From an uncultured Chitinophagaceae bacterium (GTDB lineage Bacteria > Bacteroidota > Bacteroidia > Chitinophagales > Chitinophagaceae), in assembly GCA_937919945.1 (NCBI GenBank), contig CALESY010000024.1, forward strand, positions 1 through 33,687: DNA of 33,687 nucleotides, in the 5' to 3' direction. A program made the translations under genes and the position numbers. Shown piece after piece: positions 17,866 through 25,990 of the stretch. The notes under the pieces were generated by a model. That model was not told the origin of the DNA and ran no database searches. It saw only the letters and a list, made by a program, of their open reading frames with translations. Within the stretch, counting starts at the first letter, position 1. Every line of letters begins with the position of its first letter.

Positions 17866-19299
17866 TTAGAGTTTACCTTCTTTTTTCTTTTTTTCGAGTA
17901 TCTCAATCAGTGTTATTACATTTTCATGGTCTAATTTCTTACCCCTGATAATTTTTTTCTCATCAAGCAAATAGATTGAAGGTGTACCATACACATCATA
18001 ATCTGCCTTATAATTAGAGGTATGTTCGGGGTTGTGAACATGCGTCCATTCATTTAATTCATGTTTCTTGATAAAGTTTTTCCAAAGGCTATCTTCATCA
18101 CCCACTTTCATAGCAAAAATTTTGACTCCTTTTGCCTTCAATACTGCCTTGTATGCAGAGTCTATTTTTGGTATCTCTGTTTGACAGTGTCCGCAATCGG
18201 GCGACCAGAATACCAACAAAGTATACGGCGCTTTTACATCATAAAGCTTGCTAGGTTTACCATTGATATCTATTAAATTTAGCTCGGGGGCTACATTGCC
18301 TATCACATTCGGGGCTACTTTTTGCGCACGGTCTACAAATTTTTTAAGGGTTTCATTGTCCATCCAATACGCATCCCCTTTCATGTGATAATTCTCTACC
18401 ATATACACAAAAACTTCATCCATACCCATTACTTTGCTGCTTTGCGCCCATTGTGTTACCCAATGCAGGGTATATTTAAAGAGTTCTTTTCTACCTCTTG
18501 TCTTTTTCAGTAATATATCTGCTTCTTTTTCTACAGAGTCGGGAGTAGGTAATACCAGCTTATTAAAATACTCATCGAGCCTTGTGTCATATAGCGGTGT
18601 ATGTATTAAACGGTCGTCTGTAAAGTCAAACCCATCCCAATAGTGACTCTTGTAATAATTGTAACCATATGCACTATCAACAGTACCATCAGGCAGGTAA
18701 TGTGTTCCGCTAGGCACTTCCGGCACTTTTAGCGCATTGAATATTTTTGTCAGCAATGTACCGGGGTATTTTTTTACGTAGTCCGCACGATAAGCTGTGA
18801 GTTCTTTACCAAGTTTTTTACCTTTTTCATATACCAGATTTGTATCTGCTTTAGTTTTGGCAGCTGCTAATTCAGCCTCAAGAGACTGATTTTTAGCCCC
18901 GAAATCAGCAAGAAAATTCATGTAACTAATAAACCTGTCATTTTCAGGGGAGCCTGTAAATTTTAGTGTACCTGTTATATCTTTTGCTGTAACATTTATA
19001 GTATAATTATCTCCATTGTTAAGCAAAAATTCGAAATAACGCGCTTTGTCTTCAAACAATATCATATAAATACCACCCAATGTATTCTCTTTTGACTCCA
19101 ATACAGCCAAACCATTTTTATCTACTTTGGCAGAGTCTGCTTTGTAAATAGTTGGTAGCGGTTTACCAAAGTAATGAGCAAGGTATATCATTGAATCCTT
19201 ATAGTCCGTAAACTTTATGCGGATTTTATAGCCATCAGCAGCTTGAGAAGTTACAGTACCCAACAGCAAGAATAGAAAAGAATATAATATTTGTTTCAT
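17866..19299 (-). CDS. Exported thioredoxin-like protein with N-terminal DUF4369-type domain (copy A)
   Basis: This 477-residue paralog has the same layout as its neighbour: signal peptide (1-20, cleavage after SQA), DUF4369-like domain, helical middle, and thioredoxin fold with CGHC at Cys369/Cys372 and cis-proline in YGTPSIYLLD. Shared blocks include IYLAHYFGKPLPTIYK, HYLPDG, DDRLIHTP and KIAPNVIGN/KVAPNVIGN. The start is put at ATG 19299 because an extension to 19335 adds polar residues in front of a textbook signal peptide. It is the first gene of the operon and has a promoter-like box and a small hairpin in its leader. Retention of both active sites argues for two distinct partners and against decay. 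Confidence 0.86.
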   Translation of the reverse strand: MKQILYSFLFLLLGTVTSQAADGYKIRIKFTDYKDSMIYLAHYFGKPLPTIYKADSAKVDKNGLAVLESKENTLGGIYMILFEDKARYFEFLLNNGDNYTINVTAKDITGTLKFTGSPENDRFISYMNFLADFGAKNQSLEAELAAAKTKADTNLVYEKGKKLGKELTAYRADYVKKYPGTLLTKIFNALKVPEVPSGTHYLPDGTVDSAYGYNYYKSHYWDGFDFTDDRLIHTPLYDTRLDEYFNKLVLPTPDSVEKEADILLKKTRGRKELFKYTLHWVTQWAQSSKVMGMDEVFVYMVENYHMKGDAYWMDNETLKKFVDRAQKVAPNVIGNVAPELNLIDINGKPSKLYDVKAPYTLLVFWSPDCGHCQTEIPKIDSAYKAVLKAKGVKIFAMKVGDEDSLWKNFIKKHELNEWTHVHNPEHTSNYKADYDVYGTPSIYLLDEKKIIRGKKLDHENVITLIEILEKKKKEGKL

Positions 19300-19318
19300 A
19301 ATCAGTAATTCGTGAAAA

Positions 19319-19338
19319 TAATTGTTTTTGAACAATTA
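19319..19338 (-). promoter_or_regulatory. Inverted repeat in the leader of the thioredoxin operon
   Basis: Arms TAATTGTT and AACAATTA (8 bp, perfect) around a 4-nt TTTG loop lie 20 bp before the ATG at 19299 and after the predicted -7 box. It could be an operator or an mRNA hairpin; AT-richness makes chance occurrence possible. Confidence 0.35.
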
Positions 19339-19373
19339 AACCTTTCTATCTATCGCTTATAGAATAGAATTGT

Positions 19374-19400
19374 CAAATTTAAATTATACAGACAGTGCAA
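19374..19400 (-). promoter_or_regulatory. Putative promoter of the thioredoxin-parvulin operon
   Basis: On the minus strand, TTG (19400-19398) is followed after 16 bp by TAAATTTG (19381-19374), an exact TAnnTTTG box. The distance to the ATG at 19299 is 74 bp. The rlmD promoter lies back to back with it. Confidence 0.5.
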
Positions 19401-19416
19401 CCTAAGTTAATGGACG

Positions 19417-19424
19417 TAAATTTG
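19417..19424 (+). promoter_or_regulatory. -7 box of rlmD
   Basis: TAAATTTG is an exact match to TAnnTTTG, 41 bp before the TTG start of rlmD. No TTG was found at the expected -33 distance. Confidence 0.5.
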
Positions 19425-19465
19425 CTACTTATTAACTTAATTCTAACAATCTATTATACAACAAC

Positions 19466-20881
19466 TTGGCTCGCAAAAAGAAACCTGAAATAAATGGATT
19501 GCATGTAACAGCATATGCAGCAGAAGGCAAAAGCATTGCAACACTAGAAGACGGCAAAGTATTATTTATTGAAAATGCCGTGCCAGGTGATGTAATTGAC
19601 GTTCGTGTAGTAAAAAACAAGAAGAGCTGGGCGGAAGGTAAAGTATTACGTTTGGTAAAACCCTCGCCTACCAGAGTAACTCCGTTTTGCGAGCATTTTG
19701 GTACTTGTGGTGGCTGCAAATGGCAAATGGTAACCTACGAACAACAAATAGCTTATAAACAACAACAGGTTCAAGATCAACTAACCCGCATAGGGCATAT
19801 CGAACTCCCTCCAATGCTGCCAATTTCGGGTAGCCCTATACAACAATACTACCGCAATAAACTAGAGTTTACATTCAGCGCGCATAAATATCGCACTCAA
19901 GAAGAAATAATTGCTGCAGGCGATGCTGTATTCGCCCCAGAACCTGCATTGGGGTTTCATGCACCAGGGCTATTTGACAAAGTAGTACCAATATATACAT
20001 GCTACCTGCAACAGGAACCTACAAACAAATTACTATCAGTGTTAAGAGAATATACCACAAAATACCAATTACCATATTACGATTATCGTACACATACCGG
20101 TTGGTTACGCAATGCAGTAATAAGGATTGCCAGAACAGGCGAAATATTGGTGAATATAGTAATGCAGCATGAAAATAAACCATACAGAACAGCGCTATTA
20201 GACCACTTGATAAAGGAAATACCCGAAATAACAACCTTACACTACACCTTCAATCCAAAAGTAAATGACAGCATATATGATCTTGAAGTGCATACATACA
20301 GCGGCAAAGGATATATTGAAGAAACACTAGAAAATTTCAGATTTAAAATATCCCCTAAATCTTTCTTTCAAACAAATACACATCAGGCAGAGAATCTGTA
20401 TCGTATAACAAGAGAGTTTGCAGGGCTAACGGGCAATGAAGTATTATATGACTTGTATTGCGGCACTGGCAGTATCGGTATTTTTTGTTCCGGTAATGTT
20501 AAAAAGGTAATTGGCATTGAGGTAGTTGCAGATGCTATTGCGGATGCAAAAATAAATGCAGCATTGAATGGGTTAGATAAATGCCATTTCTATGCAGGTG
20601 ATGTTGCCGATATATGTACAGATGATTTTTTTGCAGAACATGGCAAACCTGATGTAGTTATTACAGACCCCCCACGTGCAGGTATGCACGAAAAACTGGT
20701 ACAACAACTGTTAAAAATACGTGCCCGTAAAGTGGTATATGTAAGTTGCAACCCCGCTACACAAGCCAGAGACTTGCAATTGCTTAACGAGGCTTATACT
20801 GTAATAAAGTTACAACCGGTAGATATGTTTCCGCATACACACCACATAGAGAATGTAGCATTGCTCGAATTAAAGCAATAG
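19466..20881 (+). CDS. rlmD: 23S rRNA (uracil-C5)-methyltransferase, RlmD/RlmC type
   Basis: The 471-residue protein has an N-terminal TRAM RNA-binding domain, an iron-sulfur site with Cys75, Cys81, Cys84 and probably Cys179, and a C-terminal class I methyltransferase domain. The SAM loop is LYDLYCGTGSIGIF, the substrate motif is TDPPRAGM, and the nucleophile is Cys428 in VSCNPATQARDL. It methylates C5 of a uracil in 23S rRNA; the exact position (1939 or 747) cannot be fixed here, so the symbol is the usual best guess. The start is TTG at 19466: an in-frame stop 33 bp upstream and no ATG between them leave no better choice, and MARKKKPEINGL is a typical N-terminus. Confidence 0.88.
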   Translation: MARKKKPEINGLHVTAYAAEGKSIATLEDGKVLFIENAVPGDVIDVRVVKNKKSWAEGKVLRLVKPSPTRVTPFCEHFGTCGGCKWQMVTYEQQIAYKQQQVQDQLTRIGHIELPPMLPISGSPIQQYYRNKLEFTFSAHKYRTQEEIIAAGDAVFAPEPALGFHAPGLFDKVVPIYTCYLQQEPTNKLLSVLREYTTKYQLPYYDYRTHTGWLRNAVIRIARTGEILVNIVMQHENKPYRTALLDHLIKEIPEITTLHYTFNPKVNDSIYDLEVHTYSGKGYIEETLENFRFKISPKSFFQTNTHQAENLYRITREFAGLTGNEVLYDLYCGTGSIGIFCSGNVKKVIGIEVVADAIADAKINAALNGLDKCHFYAGDVADICTDDFFAEHGKPDVVITDPPRAGMHEKLVQQLLKIRARKVVYVSCNPATQARDLQLLNEAYTVIKLQPVDMFPHTHHIENVALLELKQ

Positions 20882-20882
20882 T

Positions 20883-21134
20883 CTATTCAAACATACAATC
20901 GTTTGTGGTAACGGTTGTATCGTTGCCAGAAATATTGGTGGTTGCCCAATCAGAACACCAACCTTTTGCTTTGTTGCGTGTAGTGCGGTACTGTTCTTTT
21001 ACATAAGAAATACTTGTAACAGAATCGTTTATTTTAGTTGTAGTAGTGCAGGCACAGTTAAAGTCTCTTTTACAAGAGGCCAATAATAGCACAACAAAAA
21101 AGCATAGACTGAATGCAAGTAATGTATTTTTCAT
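20883..21134 (-). CDS. Small cysteine-containing lipoprotein, unknown function
   Basis: The 83-residue product has a lipoprotein signal with lipobox LLASC (Cys21), so the mature part of about 63 residues should be anchored in the envelope. The mature chain has NCACTTTTK near its start, then a Thr/Ser-rich stretch and two more cysteines (GWCSDWATT and NDCMF), giving four or five cysteines that could form disulfides. I recognise no family. It converges with rlmD with a single base between the stops, so transcription of the two must interfere or be ended by a shared signal I did not find. Confidence 0.65.
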   Translation of the reverse strand: MKNTLLAFSLCFFVVLLLASCKRDFNCACTTTTKINDSVTSISYVKEQYRTTRNKAKGWCSDWATTNISGNDTTVTTNDCMFE

Positions 21135-21222
21135 ACAAGAAGATTTACTATAAAAATATAAATTGTTTTATAGCAATGCAAGAACAATAGGTATTTAATG
21201 AATATACCTGCAATTATGCTAT

Positions 21223-21230
21223 TATCTTTG
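21223..21230 (+). promoter_or_regulatory. -7 box of the BNR-repeat lipoprotein gene
   Basis: TATCTTTG is an exact TAnnTTTG match, 24 bp before ATG 21255. It lies downstream of a more distal in-frame ATG at 21198, which argues that translation starts at 21255. Confidence 0.6.
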
Positions 21231-21254
21231 ATAACAGGCAAAGCACCATCTCTA

Positions 21255-22229
21255 ATGAATATTAAGCCTTTTATATACATTTCATTACTTATTATAACAA
21301 TCTGTAGTTGGATATCTTGTAAAAAAGATAACCTTAAATGGGCTAAAACAACCACAATATCATTACCGACAAATGCAAACCTGTATCGAATGATACGCAC
21401 ATACGATAATACAATAATTGTATGTGGCGGCAAACGATTTGAGTCTGCAGAGTTAGTTATTTCCAGAGACAATGGCAATACATGGCAACACATACTAGTA
21501 GCTGAAGCTGGGAAAGCTATGATGGGCTTATGTCAAAGTGAGGATAGTACAATATATGCAATAGGTGTTGACAGTAAACTATTGACATCTGAAGATGATG
21601 GGAAAACATGGAAATTCACACAATTGAATATATGGAATAATTGTACTGGCATTGCCTTTCCAACACCTAGTAAGGGCTACACCATCACAGATATTGCACA
21701 ACGAAATGGTGCCATTTATTCAATAACAAATAAATCATCAACATCTGCAACAAAAGAATTTCAATTCGGACTAAATGATATTTTTTTTAATAAAAATGTG
21801 GGGGTTGCAATAGGTTATGGAGCAGTATTGAAAACAACTGATACTGGAAATACTTGGCACTATACCGATATTAAAAATGATAACTTTAGTGCTATTTATT
21901 ATCTGAACAACAATAATATATGGCTTTGTGGTGCAGCAGGTGGTATATACCAATCAACAGACCAAGGCAAATCTTGGCAGGTGAAAAGAAAAGCCAATAG
22001 CCTAACACAGTCTAAATACTACCTTCGTGACATTGCATTTGTTAATGAAACGACAGGATGGGCTGTAGGAGAAAATGGTATGGTTATCTACACAAGCAAT
22101 AGTGGTAATGACTGGACAATGTATGAAAAATTTACGGACAACACTTTGAGATGCATATTACCACTATCTGATGGTTCTGTGTTAATATGCGGAGATAATG
22201 GCGGGCTATATCACTTGCAAAAACAGTAA
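21255..22229 (+). CDS. Lipoprotein with BNR/Asp-box repeats (YCF48-like beta-propeller)
   Basis: The 324-residue protein starts with a lipoprotein signal ending in ICSWISC (Cys22), then a beta-propeller built from repeats with the Asp-box pattern S-x-D-x-G-x-T-W. Visible copies are SRDNGNTWQH, SEDDGKTWKF, TTDTGNTWHY, STDQGKSWQV and a fifth, diverged SNSGNDWTMY. The blocks NETTGWAVGENG and LCGAAGGIYQS are characteristic of YCF48-like propellers. In cyanobacteria such proteins help photosystem II assembly; in Bacteroidota their role is mostly unknown, perhaps protein or polymer binding at the surface. Start 21255 is preferred over 21198 because the signal peptide begins there and a -7 box lies between the two. 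Confidence 0.75.
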   Translation: MNIKPFIYISLLIITICSWISCKKDNLKWAKTTTISLPTNANLYRMIRTYDNTIIVCGGKRFESAELVISRDNGNTWQHILVAEAGKAMMGLCQSEDSTIYAIGVDSKLLTSEDDGKTWKFTQLNIWNNCTGIAFPTPSKGYTITDIAQRNGAIYSITNKSSTSATKEFQFGLNDIFFNKNVGVAIGYGAVLKTTDTGNTWHYTDIKNDNFSAIYYLNNNNIWLCGAAGGIYQSTDQGKSWQVKRKANSLTQSKYYLRDIAFVNETTGWAVGENGMVIYTSNSGNDWTMYEKFTDNTLRCILPLSDGSVLICGDNGGLYHLQKQ

Positions 22230-22264
22230 AGACTTTAATAGAATAATTAGTCAACGAATAGGGT

Positions 22265-22272
22265 TATCTTTG
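22265..22272 (+). promoter_or_regulatory. -7 box of lysS
   Basis: TATCTTTG exactly matches TAnnTTTG, 38 bp before the lysS ATG at 22311. No convincing -33 TTG was seen. Confidence 0.6.
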
Positions 22273-22310
22273 CACACATTTCATTTTAGACATTAAGCAT
22301 TAAGTTATAT

Positions 22311-23831
22311 ATGCAAGCTACATTAAGCGAACAGGAACTAGTAAGGCGCGAGAAACTGAAAGAATTAGAACAGTTAGGCGTTAACCCCTACCCTGCACCA
22401 TTGTATGACATAACACATACTGCAAAAGGAATAAAGGACAATTATTCAGAGGAAAATAAAGACTTATACAAACAAGTATCACTAGCTGGCCGCATCATGA
22501 GTGTGCGTGATATGGGCAAAGCCAATTTTGCAGTGTTACAAGACAGCTCCGGCCGTATACAGCTTTATTTAAAAGGTGATGATATATGCCCTGGTGATGA
22601 CAAAACGATGTATAACACCGTATGGAAAAAACTGTTGGACTTGGGCGATATTATTGGTGTAAAAGGGTATGTATTTACTACTAAAACAGGAGAAACATCA
22701 ATACACGTTCAGGAATTTACATTACTAACAAAATCATTACGCCCGTTGCCTGTTGTGAAAGAAAAGGATGGCGAAGCTTTTGATGCTGTTACAGATATCG
22801 AGTTTAAATACAGGCAGCGATATGCCGACCTTATAGTCAACCCAATGGTAAAAGACACTTTTACCAAAATAACTAAAATGAAAAATGCTATTCGCGATTT
22901 CCTGAACGAAGCGGGTGCCTTGGAAGTTGATACGCCTGTATTACAAAGCATCCCCGGTGGTGCAACAGCACGCCCGTTCGTTACCCATCACAATGCACTG
23001 GATATACCTTTATTCCTACGAATTGCTAATGAGCTATATCTGAAACGTCTGATAGTAGGTGGTTTTGATTGGGTGTACGAATTCAGCCGCAACTTTCGTA
23101 ACGAAGGCATGGACCGTACACATAACCCTGAATTTACAATTCTTGAGTTTTATGTTGCTTATAAAGACTACTTGTGGATGATGGATACAACTGAGCAGTT
23201 GTTAGAAAAAACTGCTATCGCTACAAATGGAGATACTATAGCAAATGTAAATGGTATGGAAATAGACTTTAAAGCACCTTATAAACGCATTAGTATTTAC
23301 GACGCTATTAAAGAACACACAAGTATAGACATCAGCAAAATGGATGAAGATGGCCTGCGAGATGTATGTAAGCAACTAAAAATAGAAACCGACCCAAGTA
23401 TGGGCAAGGGTAAATTGATAGATGAGATTTTTGGCAGCAAATGTGAAAAACATTACGTGCAACCAACATTCATTATAGACTACCCTATTGAAATGAGCCC
23501 GCTTACTAAAAAGCATCGCGAAAAAGCTGGGCTTGTAGAAAGATTTGAACTTATTGTAAATGGGAAAGAAATAGCTAATGCATATAGTGAGTTGAACGAC
23601 CCGATAGACCAGCGTGAACGTTTTGAAGAGCAAGTCACCCTAATGGAGCGAGGCGATGATGAGGCGATGTATATTGACTACGACTTCTTACGTGCATTGG
23701 AGTATGGAATGCCACCAACTGCCGGCATTGGCATTGGTATAGAGCGATTAGCAATGCTATTAACAGGAAATCAATCTATACAGGATGTATTATTGTTTCC
23801 GCAAATGAGGCCAGAAAAAACTAATGAGTAA
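22311..23831 (+). CDS. lysS: Lysyl-tRNA synthetase, class II
   Basis: The 506-residue enzyme charges tRNA-Lys in the cytoplasm. It has an N-terminal helix and OB-fold anticodon-binding domain (about 55-150) and a class II catalytic core (about 170-500). Motif 1 (FLNEAGALEVDTPVL), motif 2 (RNFRNEGMDRTHNPEFTILEFY) in part, and motif 3 (PTAGIGIGIERLAMLL) are all visible, along with the LysRS segment GGATARPF. Length is standard and the sequence appears complete. It has its own promoter and shares a bidirectional terminator with the convergent trmH. Confidence 0.97.
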   Translation: MQATLSEQELVRREKLKELEQLGVNPYPAPLYDITHTAKGIKDNYSEENKDLYKQVSLAGRIMSVRDMGKANFAVLQDSSGRIQLYLKGDDICPGDDKTMYNTVWKKLLDLGDIIGVKGYVFTTKTGETSIHVQEFTLLTKSLRPLPVVKEKDGEAFDAVTDIEFKYRQRYADLIVNPMVKDTFTKITKMKNAIRDFLNEAGALEVDTPVLQSIPGGATARPFVTHHNALDIPLFLRIANELYLKRLIVGGFDWVYEFSRNFRNEGMDRTHNPEFTILEFYVAYKDYLWMMDTTEQLLEKTAIATNGDTIANVNGMEIDFKAPYKRISIYDAIKEHTSIDISKMDEDGLRDVCKQLKIETDPSMGKGKLIDEIFGSKCEKHYVQPTFIIDYPIEMSPLTKKHREKAGLVERFELIVNGKEIANAYSELNDPIDQRERFEEQVTLMERGDDEAMYIDYDFLRALEYGMPPTAGIGIGIERLAMLLTGNQSIQDVLLFPQMRPEKTNE

Positions 23832-23836
23832 TATAT

Positions 23837-23870
23837 AATAATAAACCTGCCAATTGGCAGGTTTATTATT
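23837..23870. terminator. Perfect bidirectional terminator between lysS and trmH
   Basis: Arms AATAATAAACCTGCCAA (23837-23853) and TTGGCAGGTTTATTATT (23854-23870) form an uninterrupted 34-bp palindrome with A/T tracts on both sides, so a hairpin works in both directions. The right arm covers the trmH stop codon (23866-23868). Confidence 0.85.
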
Positions 23871-24474
23871 TATTTCCCTCTGTTTCTTCGCCAACAAGCC
23901 CCCATTTGTCCATCAGGGCGTTCGTTTGTTCATCGGGCAATCTTAATATACCATTATAGAATCCTTTTTGTTCGCGCTGGCGGTAAGTTTCGTACAATGA
24001 TACCGCACAAGCAACAGATATATTGAGAGACTTAACCATACCCACCTGCGGAATAACAAAATTTCCGTTGCAGTATTTCAGGCACTGTTCCGTTACGCCT
24101 GCATGTTCGTTACCAAACACTAAAGCGACTGGCTGAGCAAGATTCAGTTCGTATAATGACGCGGCTTTCTTGCCAAGGTGAGTAGCATATATGTTAGTGT
24201 ACTTTTGCTTAACAGCTAACATGCACGCATCAGTATCATCGTATTGATGAATAGTGAGCCACCCCGCAGCGCTTGCCGAACTTTTTTTACCAAACTTACT
24301 ATGGCGTTTTATCATATTGTTCAGCACATATATCTCTTGTATACCTACGGAGTCGCAGGTACGCATAACCGCTGCAATATTATGAGGGTCAAAAATGTTT
24401 TCCATTATCACTGTCAGATCTGGTTGACGGCGATTCAATGCATTGGTAATCCGTTCTCTTCTTTCTGGAGTCAT
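23866..24474 (-). CDS. trmH: SpoU-family tRNA 2'-O-methyltransferase, TrmH-like
   Basis: The 202-residue SPOUT methyltransferase probably makes 2'-O-methylguanosine at position 18 in the tRNA D-loop. Motif 1 is HNIAAVMRTCDSVGIQEIY, motif 2 is LVFGNEHAGVTE, and motif 3 with the knot is MVKSLNISVACAVSLYE. The N-terminal RRERITNALNRRQPDLTV is the helical extension of TrmH. The length and short C-terminal extension fit TrmH more than TrmL or RlmB. It follows the receiver gene by 26 bp on the same strand, so read-through from the signalling operon is possible. Confidence 0.88.
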   Translation of the reverse strand: MTPERRERITNALNRRQPDLTVIMENIFDPHNIAAVMRTCDSVGIQEIYVLNNMIKRHSKFGKKSSASAAGWLTIHQYDDTDACMLAVKQKYTNIYATHLGKKAASLYELNLAQPVALVFGNEHAGVTEQCLKYCNGNFVIPQVGMVKSLNISVACAVSLYETYRQREQKGFYNGILRLPDEQTNALMDKWGLVGEETEGNK

Positions 24475-24500
24475 GCTTTACTATGCGTACATATGCAATA

Positions 24501-24896
24501 CTAACTAAACTGTTCTAGAACTACAGTCATCGCATTATTAGTCAGAGGTTTGTTCAAAAACTGCTTTACAGAGCTATACCCTTTTACCTTTGCAATATCA
24601 TTTTCATTGATAGAAGACGATAACATAAAAATAGAATAGCCTTTCCTAATTTCTTCTGACAATGCTTCGAAAGCCTCTACAAATTCAAAGCCATTCATCA
24701 CCGGCATTTGTATATCAACAAACACGATAGTTGGTTCTTGTAATGGCTTTAATGTACGTATATAAACAAGGGCATCAGATGCCTGTTGAAAAGTATTAAC
24801 AGAAGCAGATCGGCCGGTATTTTTGATGATTTTTTCGGCAATAAAACAGTCTAATTTGCTATCGTCAACTACTATAAAGTTTAATGGCTCACTCAT
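24501..24896 (-). CDS. Single-domain response regulator (CheY-like)
   Basis: This 131-residue protein is a receiver domain alone. The acidic pair is Asp11-Asp12, the phosphorylation site Asp61 (VDIQMP), the switch Ser is in FMLSSS, and the conserved Lys116 precedes Pro117 (NKPL). With no output domain, it probably relays phosphate or acts by protein contact. It is the last gene of a five-gene minus-strand run, starting 2 bp after the hybrid kinase stop. The most direct guess is that it receives phosphate from the kinase or kinases above it in the operon; partner choice is not provable from sequence. Confidence 0.9.
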   Translation of the reverse strand: MSEPLNFIVVDDSKLDCFIAEKIIKNTGRSASVNTFQQASDALVYIRTLKPLQEPTIVFVDIQMPVMNGFEFVEAFEALSEEIRKGYSIFMLSSSINENDIAKVKGYSSVKQFLNKPLTNNAMTVVLEQFS

Positions 24897-24898
24897 TA

Positions 24899-25990
24899 TT
24901 ATTTGCTTGGTATTGTTACAGTAAAGGTAGTTCCATCTCCATGCACCGAGTGTACATCTATTTTCCCACCCAGTTTTCCTAGCGCGTCTTTTACATTGTA
25001 TAGACCAAAGCCCGAACCTACCTCTTCGTTCGTAGCTCTAAAAAACATATTAAATATCTGATTGATATTGTTTTCAGCAATTCCTATTCCATTATCCTTA
25101 ACCGTGATAGTAGCGGAAGTAGCTGATACAGTAATATTCAAATCAACATATTTGTCTTGAATATCCTTTCGCTGATATTTAAAGGCATTAGACAACAAAT
25201 TGTTCAAAATAATCTTCAATGACACATCATCTGAACGGAAGGGCACATCTTGACTTACTTTTGTTGTGAACTTGACATTATTCATTTTACTTGTCACTTC
25301 ATAAATATCACATACTTCTTTAGACAAATCTGCAAATTGTATCTCTTCAATTTCAACTTCACCACGCCTGATACTATAATAATCATGAAGGTTTTGGATG
25401 TAATTATCGAGCTTTAACATGGCATTTTCCATCATATCCAACATGCTCTTTATCTCACTAACATCAGAGGTATTCTTTGATAGATCGATGATGCCTAGTA
25501 CGCTAAGTATGGGACCACGCATATCATGCGTAGCACTATAAGCAAACTTATCTAATTCATTATAAGCTTTTTGTAACTCCTCATTTTTTATCGCTAATAA
25601 AGCTGTAGTAATATAGAATTTATGTGCCTGATCAATTGAAGAACGTATATCTTCTTCAGACCAAGGTTTTTTAATATACCTAAATACATGCCCTCGGTTG
25701 ATGGCATTGATAACAGACTCAATGTCTGCATATCCAGTAATTAATATCCTGACTGGGTTGGGAAACTCTTTTCGTATTTCTTCGAAAAATTCAACACCTG
25801 TTTTATCAGGCATTTTTTGGTCGCTCAGTATTACACTTATATCATGATGTTGGCGCAAATGAGCTATTGCTTCATCTGTATTATTGGCTATATATACATT
25901 ATAATCAAAACGAAATGCAGCTTTGAAACTGACGAGGTTGTTTTGCTCATCATCTATATAAAGTACTTTTATCTTATCCTTATTGCTCAC
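24899..25990 (-). CDS. Receiver-histidine kinase hybrid (N-terminal REC)
   Basis: The 363-residue cytoplasmic protein has an N-terminal receiver (about 5-125) with Asp13/Asp14, phosphorylation site Asp57 (SDQKMP), Thr85 in LITGYAD and Lys108. Next come a coiled-coil linker, a HisKA-like helix with His155 (SATHDMRGP), and an HATPase domain with the N box around Asn264 and Asn268, DNGIGI (299-304) and GSGFGL (325-330). The REC-before-kinase order lets an upstream kinase tune this one. The start is GTG at 25988-25990, sharing a base with the TAG of the upstream kinase (TAGTG), so translation is coupled. The receiver is roughly half identical by eye to the separate receiver at 30970. Confidence 0.9.
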   Translation of the reverse strand: MSNKDKIKVLYIDDEQNNLVSFKAAFRFDYNVYIANNTDEAIAHLRQHHDISVILSDQKMPDKTGVEFFEEIRKEFPNPVRILITGYADIESVINAINRGHVFRYIKKPWSEEDIRSSIDQAHKFYITTALLAIKNEELQKAYNELDKFAYSATHDMRGPILSVLGIIDLSKNTSDVSEIKSMLDMMENAMLKLDNYIQNLHDYYSIRRGEVEIEEIQFADLSKEVCDIYEVTSKMNNVKFTTKVSQDVPFRSDDVSLKIILNNLLSNAFKYQRKDIQDKYVDLNITVSATSATITVKDNGIGIAENNINQIFNMFFRATNEEVGSGFGLYNVKDALGKLGGKIDVHSVHGDGTTFTVTIPSK

